This document shows, piece by piece, positions 27,370 to 36,542 of a DNA stretch of 64,000 nucleotides (position 1 is its first letter; each line of letters opens with the position of its first letter). Both the position numbers and the translations under genes were made by a program. The stretch spans positions 1 to 64,000 of the forward strand of contig NZ_JSUS01000049.1 in assembly GCF_000805455.1 (NCBI RefSeq). Direction: 5' to 3'. The stretch is from Acinetobacter sp. A47. Its GTDB lineage: Bacteria; Pseudomonadota; Gammaproteobacteria; Pseudomonadales; Moraxellaceae. Under the pieces are notes generated by a model. That model was given only the letters and a program-made list of their open reading frames with translations. It did not search any database and was not told where the DNA came from.

Positions 27370-28518
27370 ATGTCTGCTGTATCTCAACGTTTACAAGCGA
27401 TTGATGCACTAAGAGGGTTGGTAATTCTGATCATGATGGTTGATCATGTACGGGAAACCTTTTACCTGCATCATCAAGTTCCAGACCCGATGGTGATTTC
27501 TGAAACAGAAGGATCACTGTTTTTTAGCCGGGCTTTAGCCCATCTGTGTGCGCCAGTTTTTGTGGTGCTGACCGGTTTATCTGCTTATCTTTATCAGGCC
27601 AAGCACAATAGTATTGCGATGACGCACGAATTTTTGTTGAAACGCGGTTTATTTCTTATTGGGCTAGAGCTGCTGATTGTCAATTTTGCATGGACAGGTA
27701 AATTCCCACCCGATGTGATTTATTTACAAGTCATCTGGGCCATTGGTTTTAGTATGATTGCCTTGGCATTACTCATTGGCTTGCCGCAAAAACTGCTGTG
27801 GGGCATCAGCCTGTTGATCATTTTTGGGCATCATTTAATGGACCATATTTCATTCTCACCGGGTTCTGTGATGAACGGGATATGGTTGATCTTACATGAG
27901 CGGGGCTGGATCAGTTTTGGAGATGTGCTACGGGTCAGAACATCCTATCCCGTGTTGCCCTGGATTGGTGTGATGACTTTAGGTTATTGTCTTGGCCACG
28001 TTGTTTTTGGCAAACCGAAGACGACTCAGCAAAAGAATCGTATTCTTCTCACTTTTGGTCTGATTGGCATTGCTTTATTTTTCGTACTAAGGATGCTCAA
28101 CATGTATGGTGACCAACCTTGGGAAATGATGCCAACATGGAGTGAAACATTGATGAGTTTCCTGAACCTGACCAAATATCCACCTTCATTATTTTTCATT
28201 TTATGGAATGTGGGTATCGGGCTTATTATTCTGGTCTTACTCCAGAAGGTTGAAACAAAAAACTGGGTCAAGCCTTTAATCATCTTTGGCTCGGTACCCA
28301 TGTTTTTCTACATCGTGCATTTATTTGTACTTAAAGCCTTATATATCATTGCTGTAGGTATCTGGGGACATAATTATGGCGATTATTATGGCGTAGCTCA
28401 CATGGCGACAGTGTGGGGGATTGCTGTGATTTTAAGCATTGTTTTATATCCAGCGATGCTGAAATTCTCTTCCTTTAAACATCGTAATAAGCATATTCCG
28501 TTGCTTAAATATTTTTAG
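27370..28518 (+). CDS. HGSNAT-like / DUF1624 integral membrane protein, 382 aa
   Basis: The protein opens with LQAIDALRGLVILIMMVDHVRETFY, the characteristic start of the DUF1624 / heparan-alpha-glucosaminide N-acetyltransferase-like acyltransferase family. The D-x-x-R-G and D-H residues lie in the first membrane helix. About ten membrane segments follow, for example PVLPWIGVMTLGYCLGHVVFG and GSVPMFFYIVHLFVLKAL, where the late histidine is conserved in the family. Members may transfer acetyl groups across the inner membrane to sugars, but the bacterial substrate is usually unknown. It is a single gene between two terminators. Confidence 0.75.
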   Translation: MSAVSQRLQAIDALRGLVILIMMVDHVRETFYLHHQVPDPMVISETEGSLFFSRALAHLCAPVFVVLTGLSAYLYQAKHNSIAMTHEFLLKRGLFLIGLELLIVNFAWTGKFPPDVIYLQVIWAIGFSMIALALLIGLPQKLLWGISLLIIFGHHLMDHISFSPGSVMNGIWLILHERGWISFGDVLRVRTSYPVLPWIGVMTLGYCLGHVVFGKPKTTQQKNRILLTFGLIGIALFFVLRMLNMYGDQPWEMMPTWSETLMSFLNLTKYPPSLFFILWNVGIGLIILVLLQKVETKNWVKPLIIFGSVPMFFYIVHLFVLKALYIIAVGIWGHNYGDYYGVAHMATVWGIAVILSIVLYPAMLKFSSFKHRNKHIPLLKYF

Positions 28519-28581
28519 TTTATTGAAAGTTGATTCTCTGCATATAACTTAATTTATTAGATTAAATATTTGAAAATTCAT

Positions 28582-28620
28582 AAAAAACCTCTCAGTTGGC
28601 TCTGGCTAAGAGGTTTTTTT
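28582..28620. terminator. Bidirectional terminator
   Basis: AAAAAACCTCT / AGAGGTTTTTTT stem-loop between convergent genes, with an A-run on one side and a T-run on the other, so it can serve both strands. Confidence 0.88.
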
Positions 28621-28628
28621 AAATTGTT

Positions 28629-29480
28629 TTATTGCAACTTATCTTGGGTTTTGGTCTCAAAGTCACTGGCATCGTGGCGTTCATGCAGCTGGCTGGCCAG
28701 ATCGCCAAAAGTACGATTCACCATCCGACCACGTTGTACCGCAGGACGCGCCAGAATGGCATCGGCCCAACGTTGCACATGTGGATACTGATCGACACTT
28801 AAAAACTCATCTGCATTATAAACCCAGCCCTTAACGATGCTGCCATACCACGGAAAAGCAGCAATATCGGCAATGCTATATTCATCACCTGCCAAGTATT
28901 GATGCTTTGCCAGTTGCTGGTCCAATACATCCAGTAAACGCTTGGTTTCCATGGCAAAACGGTTAATTGCATATTCAATTTTTACGGGCGCATAGGCATA
29001 AAAATGTCCTAAACCGCCCCCAATATAAGGTGCGCTGCCCATTTGCCAGAATAACCAGTTTAAACATTCGGTACGTGCAGCAATGTCAGTGGGAATAAAG
29101 GCTTTAAATTTTTCCGCCAGATAGAGCAGGATTGAACCTGATTCAAATACCCGAAGCGGTGGATTTTGACTATGGTCAACCAGCGCCGGGATTTTAGAAT
29201 TCGGGTTAATTTCAACAAAACCGCTACCGAATTGCTGACCTTCACCAATTTTGATTAACCAGGCGTCGTATTCAGCCCCGCTATGTCCGAGTGCGAGTAA
29301 TTCTTCCAGTAGAATCGTGACTTTTTGCCCGTTCGGGGTTGCCAGTGAATATAACTGTAATGGGTGCTTTCCGACCGGGAGTTTCTGTTCATAGCGACTC
29401 CCTGAGGTGGGCTGGTTGAGATCGGTCTTTTCTCCAGTCCATTGCCAGACTTGCGGTGGAATGTAATCTGAATCCTTCAT
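28629..29480 (-). CDS. yghU: YghU-type glutathione-dependent disulfide-bond oxidoreductase
   Basis: A GST-superfamily protein of 283 aa with strong resemblance to E. coli YghU: KLPVGKHPLQLYSLATPNGQKVTI at the thioredoxin-fold start, EYDAWLIKIGEGQQFGSGFVEINPNSKIPAL, VFESGSILLYLAEKF, and the C-terminal NRTFGDLASQLHERHDASDFET. YghU binds two glutathione molecules and reduces disulfides or organic peroxides in the cytoplasm. The start at MKDSDYIPPQVW (29480) is chosen because it aligns with YghU; a longer start at 29498 exists. The LysR gene lies upstream on the same strand. Confidence 0.9.
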   Translation of the reverse strand: MKDSDYIPPQVWQWTGEKTDLNQPTSGSRYEQKLPVGKHPLQLYSLATPNGQKVTILLEELLALGHSGAEYDAWLIKIGEGQQFGSGFVEINPNSKIPALVDHSQNPPLRVFESGSILLYLAEKFKAFIPTDIAARTECLNWLFWQMGSAPYIGGGLGHFYAYAPVKIEYAINRFAMETKRLLDVLDQQLAKHQYLAGDEYSIADIAAFPWYGSIVKGWVYNADEFLSVDQYPHVQRWADAILARPAVQRGRMVNRTFGDLASQLHERHDASDFETKTQDKLQ

Positions 29481-29596
29481 TTTTATTGGCCATGTCATGA
29501 ATCGATCGATTTAGTGTAGGTGAGCCAGCGCAGGATTGAGTGGGTTTTTTGTGGCAAAACTTTAACCATTTTTGCATGAATAAGTTGAATCGCTGA

Positions 29597-30511
29597 TTAA
29601 TCCGTTTTGGCATGAATTGTCTGAAAGTGCTGGTCAATCACATGCAGCCAGGCCTGCACTGCCGGGGAGACGGGCAGGTTTTTTTTCCATGCCATGGCCA
29701 GATGCCACTGGATATTTGGCTTTTCAAGCGGAATGGCGGCAAACAAATCGGGATCGAGCATATCGGTATAGTATTGCGGTAACAGGGCAATGCCCATCCG
29801 TTGCAGCACCATATCTGCCAGCAGGTTCCATTGACTGGTACGGCAGGCAATGCTTGGGTAGAAACCATGCTGTTCACAGGCATCCAGAATAATACGGTTG
29901 AGCGAGAAATTTTCAGGAAACATTAAAAAAGATTGATGGCGCAGTTCTTCCAGCTGTATTTTCTTGCGGGTTGCCCAGGTCGCATCGCGCCGTAACACGA
30001 CCATCACCGGATAATTACACAATTCGATACTGTTAAAAATCTGCTGGTCAAAAGGATGCAGCAATACGCCCACATCCAGCTCATTATTCATTAAGGCCTG
30101 TTCAATCCCTTTGGAACCGACTTCAAGAAAGGCAAGCTCGATCTCTGGCCATTGTTGATGATAATCGAACAGGGCGGTGGTGAGTAGTTGAGAACCTAGA
30201 GGGGGAACGCCCAGTTTCAAGGTACCGGTTTTTAATTGCTGGTAATTTTCGATTTCCAGAAAAATATTTTGTTCGGCCTGCAGCAGCTCGATTGCATGTT
30301 GATAAATGCGCTGGCCAATTTCGGTGAGCTGCACCTGTCTTTTGCGGCCATATTCAGGCTTGACCAGTAACTGTACCTGAAGCTGGTCTTCAAGCTGCTG
30401 CAAAATCTTGCTGATGGTTGGCTGAGTCAGGCAAAGCTGTTCGGCAGTACGGGTAAAGCTCTGGGTTTTGACCAGCGTAACAAAGCACTGCAACGATTTG
30501 AATGAAAGCAT
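29597..30511 (-). CDS. LysR-family transcriptional regulator, 304 aa
   Basis: The N-terminal winged helix-turn-helix is plain (MLSFKSLQCFVTLVKTQSFTRTAEQLCLTQPTISKILQQLE), followed by the LysR effector-binding domain (LKLGVPPLGSQLL near residue 90). The start at 30511 (MLSFK) is used; an upstream in-frame ATG at 30541 adds ten unusual residues. It is transcribed divergently from the lrgA/cidA-like and lrgB-like genes at 30623, with a short shared promoter region. By analogy with CidR-type LysR regulators it probably controls that pair; the inducer is unknown. Confidence 0.9.
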   Translation of the reverse strand: MLSFKSLQCFVTLVKTQSFTRTAEQLCLTQPTISKILQQLEDQLQVQLLVKPEYGRKRQVQLTEIGQRIYQHAIELLQAEQNIFLEIENYQQLKTGTLKLGVPPLGSQLLTTALFDYHQQWPEIELAFLEVGSKGIEQALMNNELDVGVLLHPFDQQIFNSIELCNYPVMVVLRRDATWATRKKIQLEELRHQSFLMFPENFSLNRIILDACEQHGFYPSIACRTSQWNLLADMVLQRMGIALLPQYYTDMLDPDLFAAIPLEKPNIQWHLAMAWKKNLPVSPAVQAWLHVIDQHFQTIHAKTD

Positions 30512-30622
30512 AATGAAGTCAGTATTATTCCATTTTGGCATAATATTAACATGAATAATTCATATTATCCGCATAGTGCCGGGATAGCATAATGATGTAG
30601 TTCACTATTTTACTTTGCTGTT

Positions 30623-31054
30623 ATGAGTACTGAATCCGTTTCTGCAACGTCTTCCCCAAATACTTTTTTTAAACTGGTCAAACAGATTTTCATCCTGGCG
30701 GCTTTCTGGGGCATGGGTTATGTCTTGCACCAGCAATTGGGGGTCCCGGTTTCTGCCGGGATTTTAGGCATGTTATTACTGCTGATCTGTCTATTTCTAA
30801 AGATTATTAAAATGGATCAGGTGGCTATGGGGGCTTCGGTGGTTTTAGGCGAATTATTGCTGTTTTTTGTGCCTGTGGTTGTGGCCGTGGTGCAGTACAA
30901 AACCCTGTTTATGACCGAAGGCTGGCAAATTGTCCTGAGTATTGCCTTAGGCACGATTCTGGTGATGTTGAGTACCTGTCTGACCATCCATTATTACAAC
31001 CGTCTCAAGCAGTATTGGCAAACGCGTAAACCTTTCCAGCATAAGCATATTTAA
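30623..31054 (+). CDS. CidA/LrgA-family membrane protein (holin-like), 143 aa
   Basis: A small inner-membrane protein with four hydrophobic segments. The family pattern is visible as GMGYVLHQQLGVPVSAGILGMLLLLICLF (about 32-60) and LLFFVPVVVAVVQYKTL (about 82-98). Such proteins, with LrgB, influence murein hydrolase activity and export of small metabolites such as pyruvate. The C-terminal tail is basic (YWQTRKPFQHKHI). The lrgB-like gene begins 11 bases after its stop, and a LysR gene is divergent upstream. Confidence 0.85.
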   Translation: MSTESVSATSSPNTFFKLVKQIFILAAFWGMGYVLHQQLGVPVSAGILGMLLLLICLFLKIIKMDQVAMGASVVLGELLLFFVPVVVAVVQYKTLFMTEGWQIVLSIALGTILVMLSTCLTIHYYNRLKQYWQTRKPFQHKHI

Positions 31055-31065
31055 GGGCATTTCTG

Positions 31066-31755
31066 ATGAATATCTGGTCAATCCTCTGTCTGGTCTGGAC
31101 CTTGGCGGCCTATGTGGTTGCAAAACGTCTCTATCAGAAACATCCCAAATTATGGCTTTCTCCGGCGATCAGTGTGCCTGTGCTGACCATTATACTGATG
31201 GCGATTTTTGGTATTTCCTATCAGACCTATGCCGAAGATACCCAATGGATTGTCAATTTGCTGGGGCCGGCGACAGTTGCATTCGCTGTTCCCATTTATC
31301 GTTATCGCGATACTATCCGTAAAAATCTTGGTGTGCTCTCCATTGCGATCATTGTCGGCATGAGTGTCGGGGTAATGTCGGCTTATGAAATGGCACAACT
31401 GTTTCATTTCAGTCCCGAGGTCACCAACAGCTTAATGGCCCGTTCGATTTCTACTCCCTTTGCCATGATTCTTGCCGAAGACATTCATGGTTCGGCAGCA
31501 CTGGTATCGCTATTTACCGTGATTACCGGTCTGGTCGGCATGATTTGTGGTGATGCGATTTTAGCCCTCACCAAAATCCGTTCTGCGGTGGCCAGCGGCG
31601 CTGCATTTGGTAATGCTGCTCATGGTTTTGGTACAGCCAGAGCACAACAGCGCAATAATGAAGAAGGGGTAATTGCCAGCCTGACCATGGTGATAGCAGG
31701 GATCCTGATGGTACTGGTCGGACCATTTGCCATTCACCTGTGGTTATTGCTGTAA
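31066..31755 (+). CDS. lrgB: LrgB/CidB-family membrane protein, 229 aa
   Basis: The protein has seven to eight membrane helices. The family signature is clear: LLGPATVAFAVPIYRYRD (about 63-80), followed by SVGVMSAYEMAQLF, TNSLMARSISTPFAM and the GNAAHGFGTARA segment (about 184-195). It is the partner of the preceding CidA/LrgA-like protein. It is probably cotranscribed with it under the divergent LysR regulator. Confidence 0.9.
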   Translation: MNIWSILCLVWTLAAYVVAKRLYQKHPKLWLSPAISVPVLTIILMAIFGISYQTYAEDTQWIVNLLGPATVAFAVPIYRYRDTIRKNLGVLSIAIIVGMSVGVMSAYEMAQLFHFSPEVTNSLMARSISTPFAMILAEDIHGSAALVSLFTVITGLVGMICGDAILALTKIRSAVASGAAFGNAAHGFGTARAQQRNNEEGVIASLTMVIAGILMVLVGPFAIHLWLLL

Positions 31756-31831
31756 GCCTGATATTGGCTGTTGCATAAGTAAAATATTAAACCAGTCCGG
31801 GCTGCTTGCCGCTTCAGGCCGGCGGCTTTTG

Positions 31832-32041
31832 TCACGGTGAGGGATCGCTGTCTTTAAAGGTTTCATTTAAAGCCTGTTGTACGGCCTCGACTCTGGTTTT
31901 ACAGGCCTTATAAGCTGTCATTGACTCTTCAACAATTTTCATCAAATTATCAATATCAGGTTCTTCCTGCGCTTCGAGCAGTTCAGCATTGTTTTTTAAT
32001 AATGCATAACCTTCCTTAAAGCTTAGTTCTTTCTTCGTCAT
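31832..32041 (-). CDS. xseB: Exodeoxyribonuclease VII small subunit
   Basis: A 69-residue helical protein with the XseB pattern (LSFKEGYALLKNNAELLEAQEEPDIDNLMKIVEESMTAYKACKTRVEAVQQAL). It forms the multi-copy small subunit of ExoVII, a single-strand nuclease, with XseA. ATG 32041 is chosen over TTG 32047. The gene overlaps the 3' end of xseA by 26 bases, so the two are coupled. Confidence 0.9.
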   Translation of the reverse strand: MTKKELSFKEGYALLKNNAELLEAQEEPDIDNLMKIVEESMTAYKACKTRVEAVQQALNETFKDSDPSP

Positions 32042-33293
32042 GATCAATCACCTCATTTACCTGAGCCTGGATATAACCATCTTGCATTTCAATCGAAACC
32101 GATGAACTCACCTGATGGATGGAGCGAATCGCCTTGTTTTTACTACGGACAATGCCATAACCCTTGGCGAGTACATTTTTCGGGTTTTGCAATAAGGTTT
32201 CCCGCATCAGGGTTTCGATCTGGGTCGATGCCGTTTTCAGTTGCTGCCTGGCAAAATATTGCAAGGTTGATCTGGCAACCTGAAGGTGCAAATGGCTGGC
32301 ACTGATCTGATGCTCGGCCTGCGACCTGATACGACTGATCAACTGGTCATTCTGGCTTTGATACGCGCTAATCTGATGCTGGGAAAGCAGCTGGATGCTT
32401 TGTAAATGTGCCATTACCTCCTGAGAACGCTCTACGATCAGGTTGCGGATTCCGGCAATCACCTTGCTTGGCGTATCGAAGGAGCGATGTGCAATTTCAT
32501 CTAGAATGGTGCGGTCTTTTTCATGACCAATCCCGACCCAAATCGGTACTTTGCGTTTACATAGCAGGACGGCAAGGTCATAGTCATTTAAATAGGCCAG
32601 ATCGTTGACTGCACCACCACCTCGAATGATCACGATCAGGTCGGGCGGGAGGCTAAACTCTGCCGCCCATTGACGTAGTCCTGTGCCAAGCGATTCCATA
32701 ATGCTATTGGCTGCGGTATTTCCCTGAAAAGTCGCTGTGTGATAGACAAAATTGCAGACACCTGCCTGTTGCAAGGCATTGGCATCTTTCTTGAAATCAC
32801 CTAGTCCGGCCGCATTTTCAGGTGCAATCACCAGGACATGCTCAACATCAAAGGGGGTAGGAAGGGCTTTATTGAGAGGAAGCAAACCTTCACTGCTGAG
32901 TCTGGTCAGGATTTGCTGATAACGTTTGGCAATATCACCCAAGGTAAAGCTTGAGTCAATATCTTCAATATTGACAGAGAAACCGTATTGCGGATCGAAG
33001 CGGGCCTTGATTTTAATCAGTACATTCAAGTCTCTGGACAGTTCGATGCCACTTTCTCGTTCAAACTTGAGCACGATTTTTGCGGCAGTAAATTTCCAGA
33101 TGGTGGCTCTACAGCTGGCGATAACCTTGTCAGTGTCCTGTTCTTTTTCAGCCAGTTCGAGATAATAATGTCCACCTTTGATACTCAGATTCCGAATTTC
33201 GGCTTTCACCCAGACTGGCTCGTCAAAGGTCAGGCGAATAATTTCCTGTACGGTGGTCAGGTAGTCGCTTAGAGAAAGTTGCGGTTCAGACAT
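32016..33293 (-). CDS. xseA: Exodeoxyribonuclease VII large subunit
   Basis: The start at MSEPQLSLSDYLTTVQEIIRLTF (33293) begins the OB-fold domain (WVKAEIRNLSIKGGHYYLELAEK), giving 425 residues, the usual length. An open extension of 35 codons upstream is not family-like. The catalytic domain shows VLVIAPENAAGLGDF, LIVIIRGGGAVNDLAYLNDYDLAVLLC and VPIWVGIGHEKDRTILDEIAHRSFDTPSKVI (around residues 220-300). A long coiled-coil and a C-terminal region follow. ExoVII cuts single-stranded DNA into oligonucleotides in repair. The xseB gene overlaps its end. Confidence 0.93.
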   Translation of the reverse strand: MSEPQLSLSDYLTTVQEIIRLTFDEPVWVKAEIRNLSIKGGHYYLELAEKEQDTDKVIASCRATIWKFTAAKIVLKFERESGIELSRDLNVLIKIKARFDPQYGFSVNIEDIDSSFTLGDIAKRYQQILTRLSSEGLLPLNKALPTPFDVEHVLVIAPENAAGLGDFKKDANALQQAGVCNFVYHTATFQGNTAANSIMESLGTGLRQWAAEFSLPPDLIVIIRGGGAVNDLAYLNDYDLAVLLCKRKVPIWVGIGHEKDRTILDEIAHRSFDTPSKVIAGIRNLIVERSQEVMAHLQSIQLLSQHQISAYQSQNDQLISRIRSQAEHQISASHLHLQVARSTLQYFARQQLKTASTQIETLMRETLLQNPKNVLAKGYGIVRSKNKAIRSIHQVSSSVSIEMQDGYIQAQVNEVIDHDEERTKL

Positions 33294-33393
33294 GAGGTCA
33301 GACAATGAATAGGATAGGGCTATAGTAGCAAATGGATTAACCTGATAACAAATCAGACCCATCTTGTTTTTATTTATTTTTGTTGAATCATAA

Positions 33394-33431
33394 CGCATCT
33401 ACAGTCTATTTTAAAGATTACTGTAGATGCA
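33394..33431 (-). terminator. Hairpin after the amino acid permease
   Basis: CGCATCTACAGT / ACTGTAGATGCA long stem with a 14-base loop. It lies just past the permease stop at 33448 in the minus direction, between permease and xseA. No T-run follows, so termination may be weak. Confidence 0.55.
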
Positions 33432-33447
33432 TATTGTGAGGTAGATA

Positions 33448-34806
33448 TTAGAGTGATTTATTCCATTTCAAGAATTTAAATAATCCAAACATAAACATGA
33501 TCCAGACCGGAATTAAAATCACCGATTCCTTAAAGCCTTGCGTCCACATGATATATAAAATCATCACGATGAATGCCAAAACCAGATAATTACTCAAGGG
33601 TGAGAATAAGGCCGGGAATTTGACAGTTTTGCCTTGTTGCTGAACGGCACGTTTAAATTTTAAATGGGTAAAACTGATAATGGCCCAGTTTAGAACCAGT
33701 GCCGCAACCGCCATATACATCAAATGACTTAAGGCCTGTTCTGGCACAAAATAATTCAGTAATACACAGCCAAAAATCAGGACCGAGGAAAAGATCACCG
33801 CAGGCATCGGCACGCCTTGTGTGCTGACCTTTGCAAATACTTTGGGAGCATTACCTTGTACGGCCAGGCCATACAACATGCGGCTATTGGCGTACATACC
33901 GCTGTTATAGACCGAAAGTGCCGCTGTCAGAATGATAAAATTGAGTAAATGCGCAGCCCAGTCAATCCCGAGTTGGCTGAAAATCATCACAAATGGGCTT
34001 TTATCCAGCCCGCCCAAGTCCAGCTGGTTCCATGGAATCAACGACATGATGATGGCAAGGGAAGCCACGTAAAAAACCAGAATCCGGAAAATCACCTGAT
34101 TAATGGCCTGCGGAATGCTTTTTTCAGGATTTTCTGCTTCAGCTGCGGTCATACCGATCAGTTCAATGCCGCCAAAGGCAAACATTAAAAAGGCCAGCAT
34201 ATAAAACAATCCGGAGAAACCATGCGGAAAAAATCCGCCGTGTTGCCATAAGTTGGTGAAACTGGCGGTTGAATCGGCCCCAGCTGTCAGCAACAGGTAT
34301 AAACCAAACACAATCATGGAAATCACGGCAACGACTTTAATAATGGCGAGCCAGAATTCAGATTCGCCATAAAGTTTTACATTGCCCAGATTCAGGCAGG
34401 TGACCACGATGAAAAAAAACAAGGTCGAAATCCATGCCGGTATATGTGGCCACCAGTAATGGATATATTTGGCAATGGCTGTCAGCTCAGTCATGGCCAC
34501 CAGTATATACACCACCCAGTAATTCCAGCCCGATAAAAAGCCGGCAAAGCTGCCCCAATACTTTTGTGAAAAATAACTGAACGAACCGGCGACAGGTTCT
34601 TCAACAATCATTTCGCCCATTTGTCGCATGATTAAAAAGGCAATCAGGCCGACAATGGCATAACCCAGAATAATTGAAGGGCCAGCAGACTGGATCACTT
34701 GAGCAGATCCTAAAAACAGACCTGTACCCACAGCGCCACCCATCGCGATTAACTGGATGTGGCGGTTTTTTAGTCCACGTTTTAATTGGGGGGAGGAATT
34801 ACTCAA
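33448..34806 (-). CDS. Amino acid permease (AAT/APC family), 452 aa
   Basis: An inner-membrane proton-coupled amino acid importer with twelve predicted helices. The family start LKRGLKNRHIQLIAMGGAVGTGLFLGS and the loop RQMGEMIVEEPVAGSFSYFSQKYWG are characteristic of AroP / ProY / GabP-type permeases. FAFGGIELIGMTAAEAENPEKSIPQAINQV in the middle is the conserved cytoplasmic loop. The exact amino acid cannot be read from the sequence. It is a single gene; about 570 bases separate it from the csu operon. Confidence 0.88.
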   Translation of the reverse strand: MSNSSPQLKRGLKNRHIQLIAMGGAVGTGLFLGSAQVIQSAGPSIILGYAIVGLIAFLIMRQMGEMIVEEPVAGSFSYFSQKYWGSFAGFLSGWNYWVVYILVAMTELTAIAKYIHYWWPHIPAWISTLFFFIVVTCLNLGNVKLYGESEFWLAIIKVVAVISMIVFGLYLLLTAGADSTASFTNLWQHGGFFPHGFSGLFYMLAFLMFAFGGIELIGMTAAEAENPEKSIPQAINQVIFRILVFYVASLAIIMSLIPWNQLDLGGLDKSPFVMIFSQLGIDWAAHLLNFIILTAALSVYNSGMYANSRMLYGLAVQGNAPKVFAKVSTQGVPMPAVIFSSVLIFGCVLLNYFVPEQALSHLMYMAVAALVLNWAIISFTHLKFKRAVQQQGKTVKFPALFSPLSNYLVLAFIVMILYIMWTQGFKESVILIPVWIMFMFGLFKFLKWNKSL

Positions 34807-35376
34807 AATAAGATGCGCTGAACAAAAAAGAAATGATTGTAATGGATTGGCTGGAAATCGCCTAGTTTGAAAATGAGATTAAGTAGAGATTTATCATCAG
34901 CTTTTAAGGCTCAGGTTGGCCCGGCACAGAACTTGCCGTCCTGTTATTTTAATCTTTTATCGCATCAGTCTCTATAGGAAGGCTGATTACAAAAGATGGA
35001 CATGAAAGCTATTGCCAATTGAAAATGGAAATCATTTTATTTATTAAAATAAAGTTTCATTGTACATAATATGATAACTTTTAAAGAATTAGCATGAATT
35101 TTAATCAATTAATGAAGGTTTTGTTGCGTTAATGTATATTTGAGCAAATATGCAGCAGTGTTATGTCTTTACATAAATTATATAAAAATATATTAAATAT
35201 TTATATAAAAAACAACCAGCTAGCTTGTATTTAAATTTTAGTTTTTAACTTATTAAAATCAGGTAATTAATTTTAACTTATCAAAAATAATGAAAGCTCC
35301 TTTCTGAAAAATAATATGTCCCTAAGTATCATAATGTGCGGCAATTCGCAAAAAAACATTATTAGGTGACTTTAAA
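34807..35376. other. Long AT-rich region upstream of the csu operon
   Basis: No gene is seen. It contains the promoter of the permease (left) and that of the pilus operon (right). The 330 bases before the pilin gene are dominated by A and T runs. I could not identify binding sites. In A. baumannii the csu operon depends on the BfmRS two-component system, which is known biology, not seen here. Confidence 0.4.
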
Positions 35377-35925
35377 ATGAATATTAATATGAAAAAGCTG
35401 ACCCAATCACTTTTGGTGGTATGTACTCTTTCACCCATTGCCATTGCTTCTCAGGCAGCAGTCACAGGACAAGTCGATGTTTTGCTCAATGTCTCTGCAG
35501 GATGTTCGGTCGAAGGTTCTCAGGTCGAGGGGAGCATGAACAACTTTGGTACACTAGATTTTGGCAAAACCTCCGGTGTGTGGAATAACGTTTTAACTGC
35601 ACAGGTTGCCTCTAGCGCCAATGCCGGACACTTGTCCGTAAAATGTGATAGTGCAGATCCGGTAGATTTTACTGTATCGATTGATGGCGGCGAACGCTCA
35701 AACCGCACCCTGAAACATACTACCGGGAGTGATGTGGTGAGCTACAACGTTTACCGTGATGCGGCCCGTACCAACCTATATGCCATTAATACCCCGCAAA
35801 CCTTTACCACCAGCGGTAATCAAGCCCAGGAAATTCCGATGTATGGTGCCATTGCAGCCAATAGCAGTGAGGCCAAGGCACAAGGTGATTATAAAGATAC
35901 ACTCCTGGTGACTATAAACTTCTAA
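35377..35925 (+). CDS. csuA/B: Csu pilus major subunit (SCPU-domain pilin)
   Basis: A 182-residue spore-coat-protein-U domain pilin exported to the periplasm and polymerised into the archaic chaperone-usher pilus used for adhesion to surfaces and biofilm start. The signal peptide ends near ASQAA. The mature N-terminal donor strand TGQVDVLLNVSAGCSVEG is followed by NFGTLDFGKTSG, a paired cysteine in LSVKCDS, and the C-terminal YKDTLLVTINF, the typical last strand. The start at MNINMKKL has an AGGTG ribosome site. First gene of six in the order known for the csu operon; a hairpin separates it from csuA. Confidence 0.93.
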   Translation: MNINMKKLTQSLLVVCTLSPIAIASQAAVTGQVDVLLNVSAGCSVEGSQVEGSMNNFGTLDFGKTSGVWNNVLTAQVASSANAGHLSVKCDSADPVDFTVSIDGGERSNRTLKHTTGSDVVSYNVYRDAARTNLYAINTPQTFTTSGNQAQEIPMYGAIAANSSEAKAQGDYKDTLLVTINF

Positions 35926-35935
35926 TTAAAACCTT

Positions 35936-35966
35936 AACAGGTTTGCATCAATTGCAAACCTGTTTT
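35936..35966 (+). terminator. Terminator-like hairpin inside the csu operon
   Basis: AACAGGTTTGCA / TGCAAACCTGTT perfect 12-bp stem with a five-base loop and a T-run of four. It lies directly after the major pilin stop and 12 bases before the csuA start. It probably reduces transcription into the minor-subunit genes and protects the pilin mRNA end. Confidence 0.75.
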
Positions 35967-35977
35967 AAGAGGTCGTT

Positions 35978-36532
35978 ATGCACTGTTTTATAAGAAGTCT
36001 TATTTTTTTTATATTGGGGTTTTATTCATTACCGGTTTTTTCGGGACAACAATCTTTTCTTTTAAAAACACAAATTGAATTATTACCTTCTTGTCTGATC
36101 AACGATCAAAAAGTGATTTCTGATCAGGTTTTCAACTTTGGACAGATTAATTTTGGTGAGGTTGCCGCCTCATTTAATGGCGTGATTGAAGGGCAATTGC
36201 ATCAGGTCAATGCACCGGGCTCAGGCATCAAAATATGGTGCTCCAGTCATGCACCCGTCAAGCTGACTTTTGATGGGGGCAGGCATCGCCAGAATATTCC
36301 GTCTGATTTTGCTGCAAACTATTTTAGGGCACTCAGCAATGGAAAAGATTATTTAGCCTATAACCTGTTGTATGGCGCAAAAAAGCAGGTCCTTAAATCC
36401 AGTGAAATCATCACGATTCCCAATGATGGAAAAGTTTTTGATCTGGAGCTTTCAGGGCAAGTGACCAATAACGGCCATCCAGTGTCAATAGGACAATATA
36501 CCGATACGGTTTCAATCTTGATTGAATTTTAA
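35978..36532 (+). CDS. csuA: Csu pilus minor subunit CsuA
   Basis: A 184-residue SCPU-domain protein with signal peptide (MHCFIRSLIFFILGFYSLPVFS). FLLKTQIELLPSCLI is the N-terminal strand with the first cysteine, FNFGQINFGEV the family turn, IKIWCSS the second cysteine, and QYTDTVSILIEF the terminal strand. It is a minor pilin placed near the tip or adaptor position in the archaic pilus. It follows the intra-operon hairpin and precedes csuB, with csuB's ATG starting 11 bases after its stop. Confidence 0.9.
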   Translation: MHCFIRSLIFFILGFYSLPVFSGQQSFLLKTQIELLPSCLINDQKVISDQVFNFGQINFGEVAASFNGVIEGQLHQVNAPGSGIKIWCSSHAPVKLTFDGGRHRQNIPSDFAANYFRALSNGKDYLAYNLLYGAKKQVLKSSEIITIPNDGKVFDLELSGQVTNNGHPVSIGQYTDTVSILIEF

Positions 36533-36542
36533 ATACATCTAT

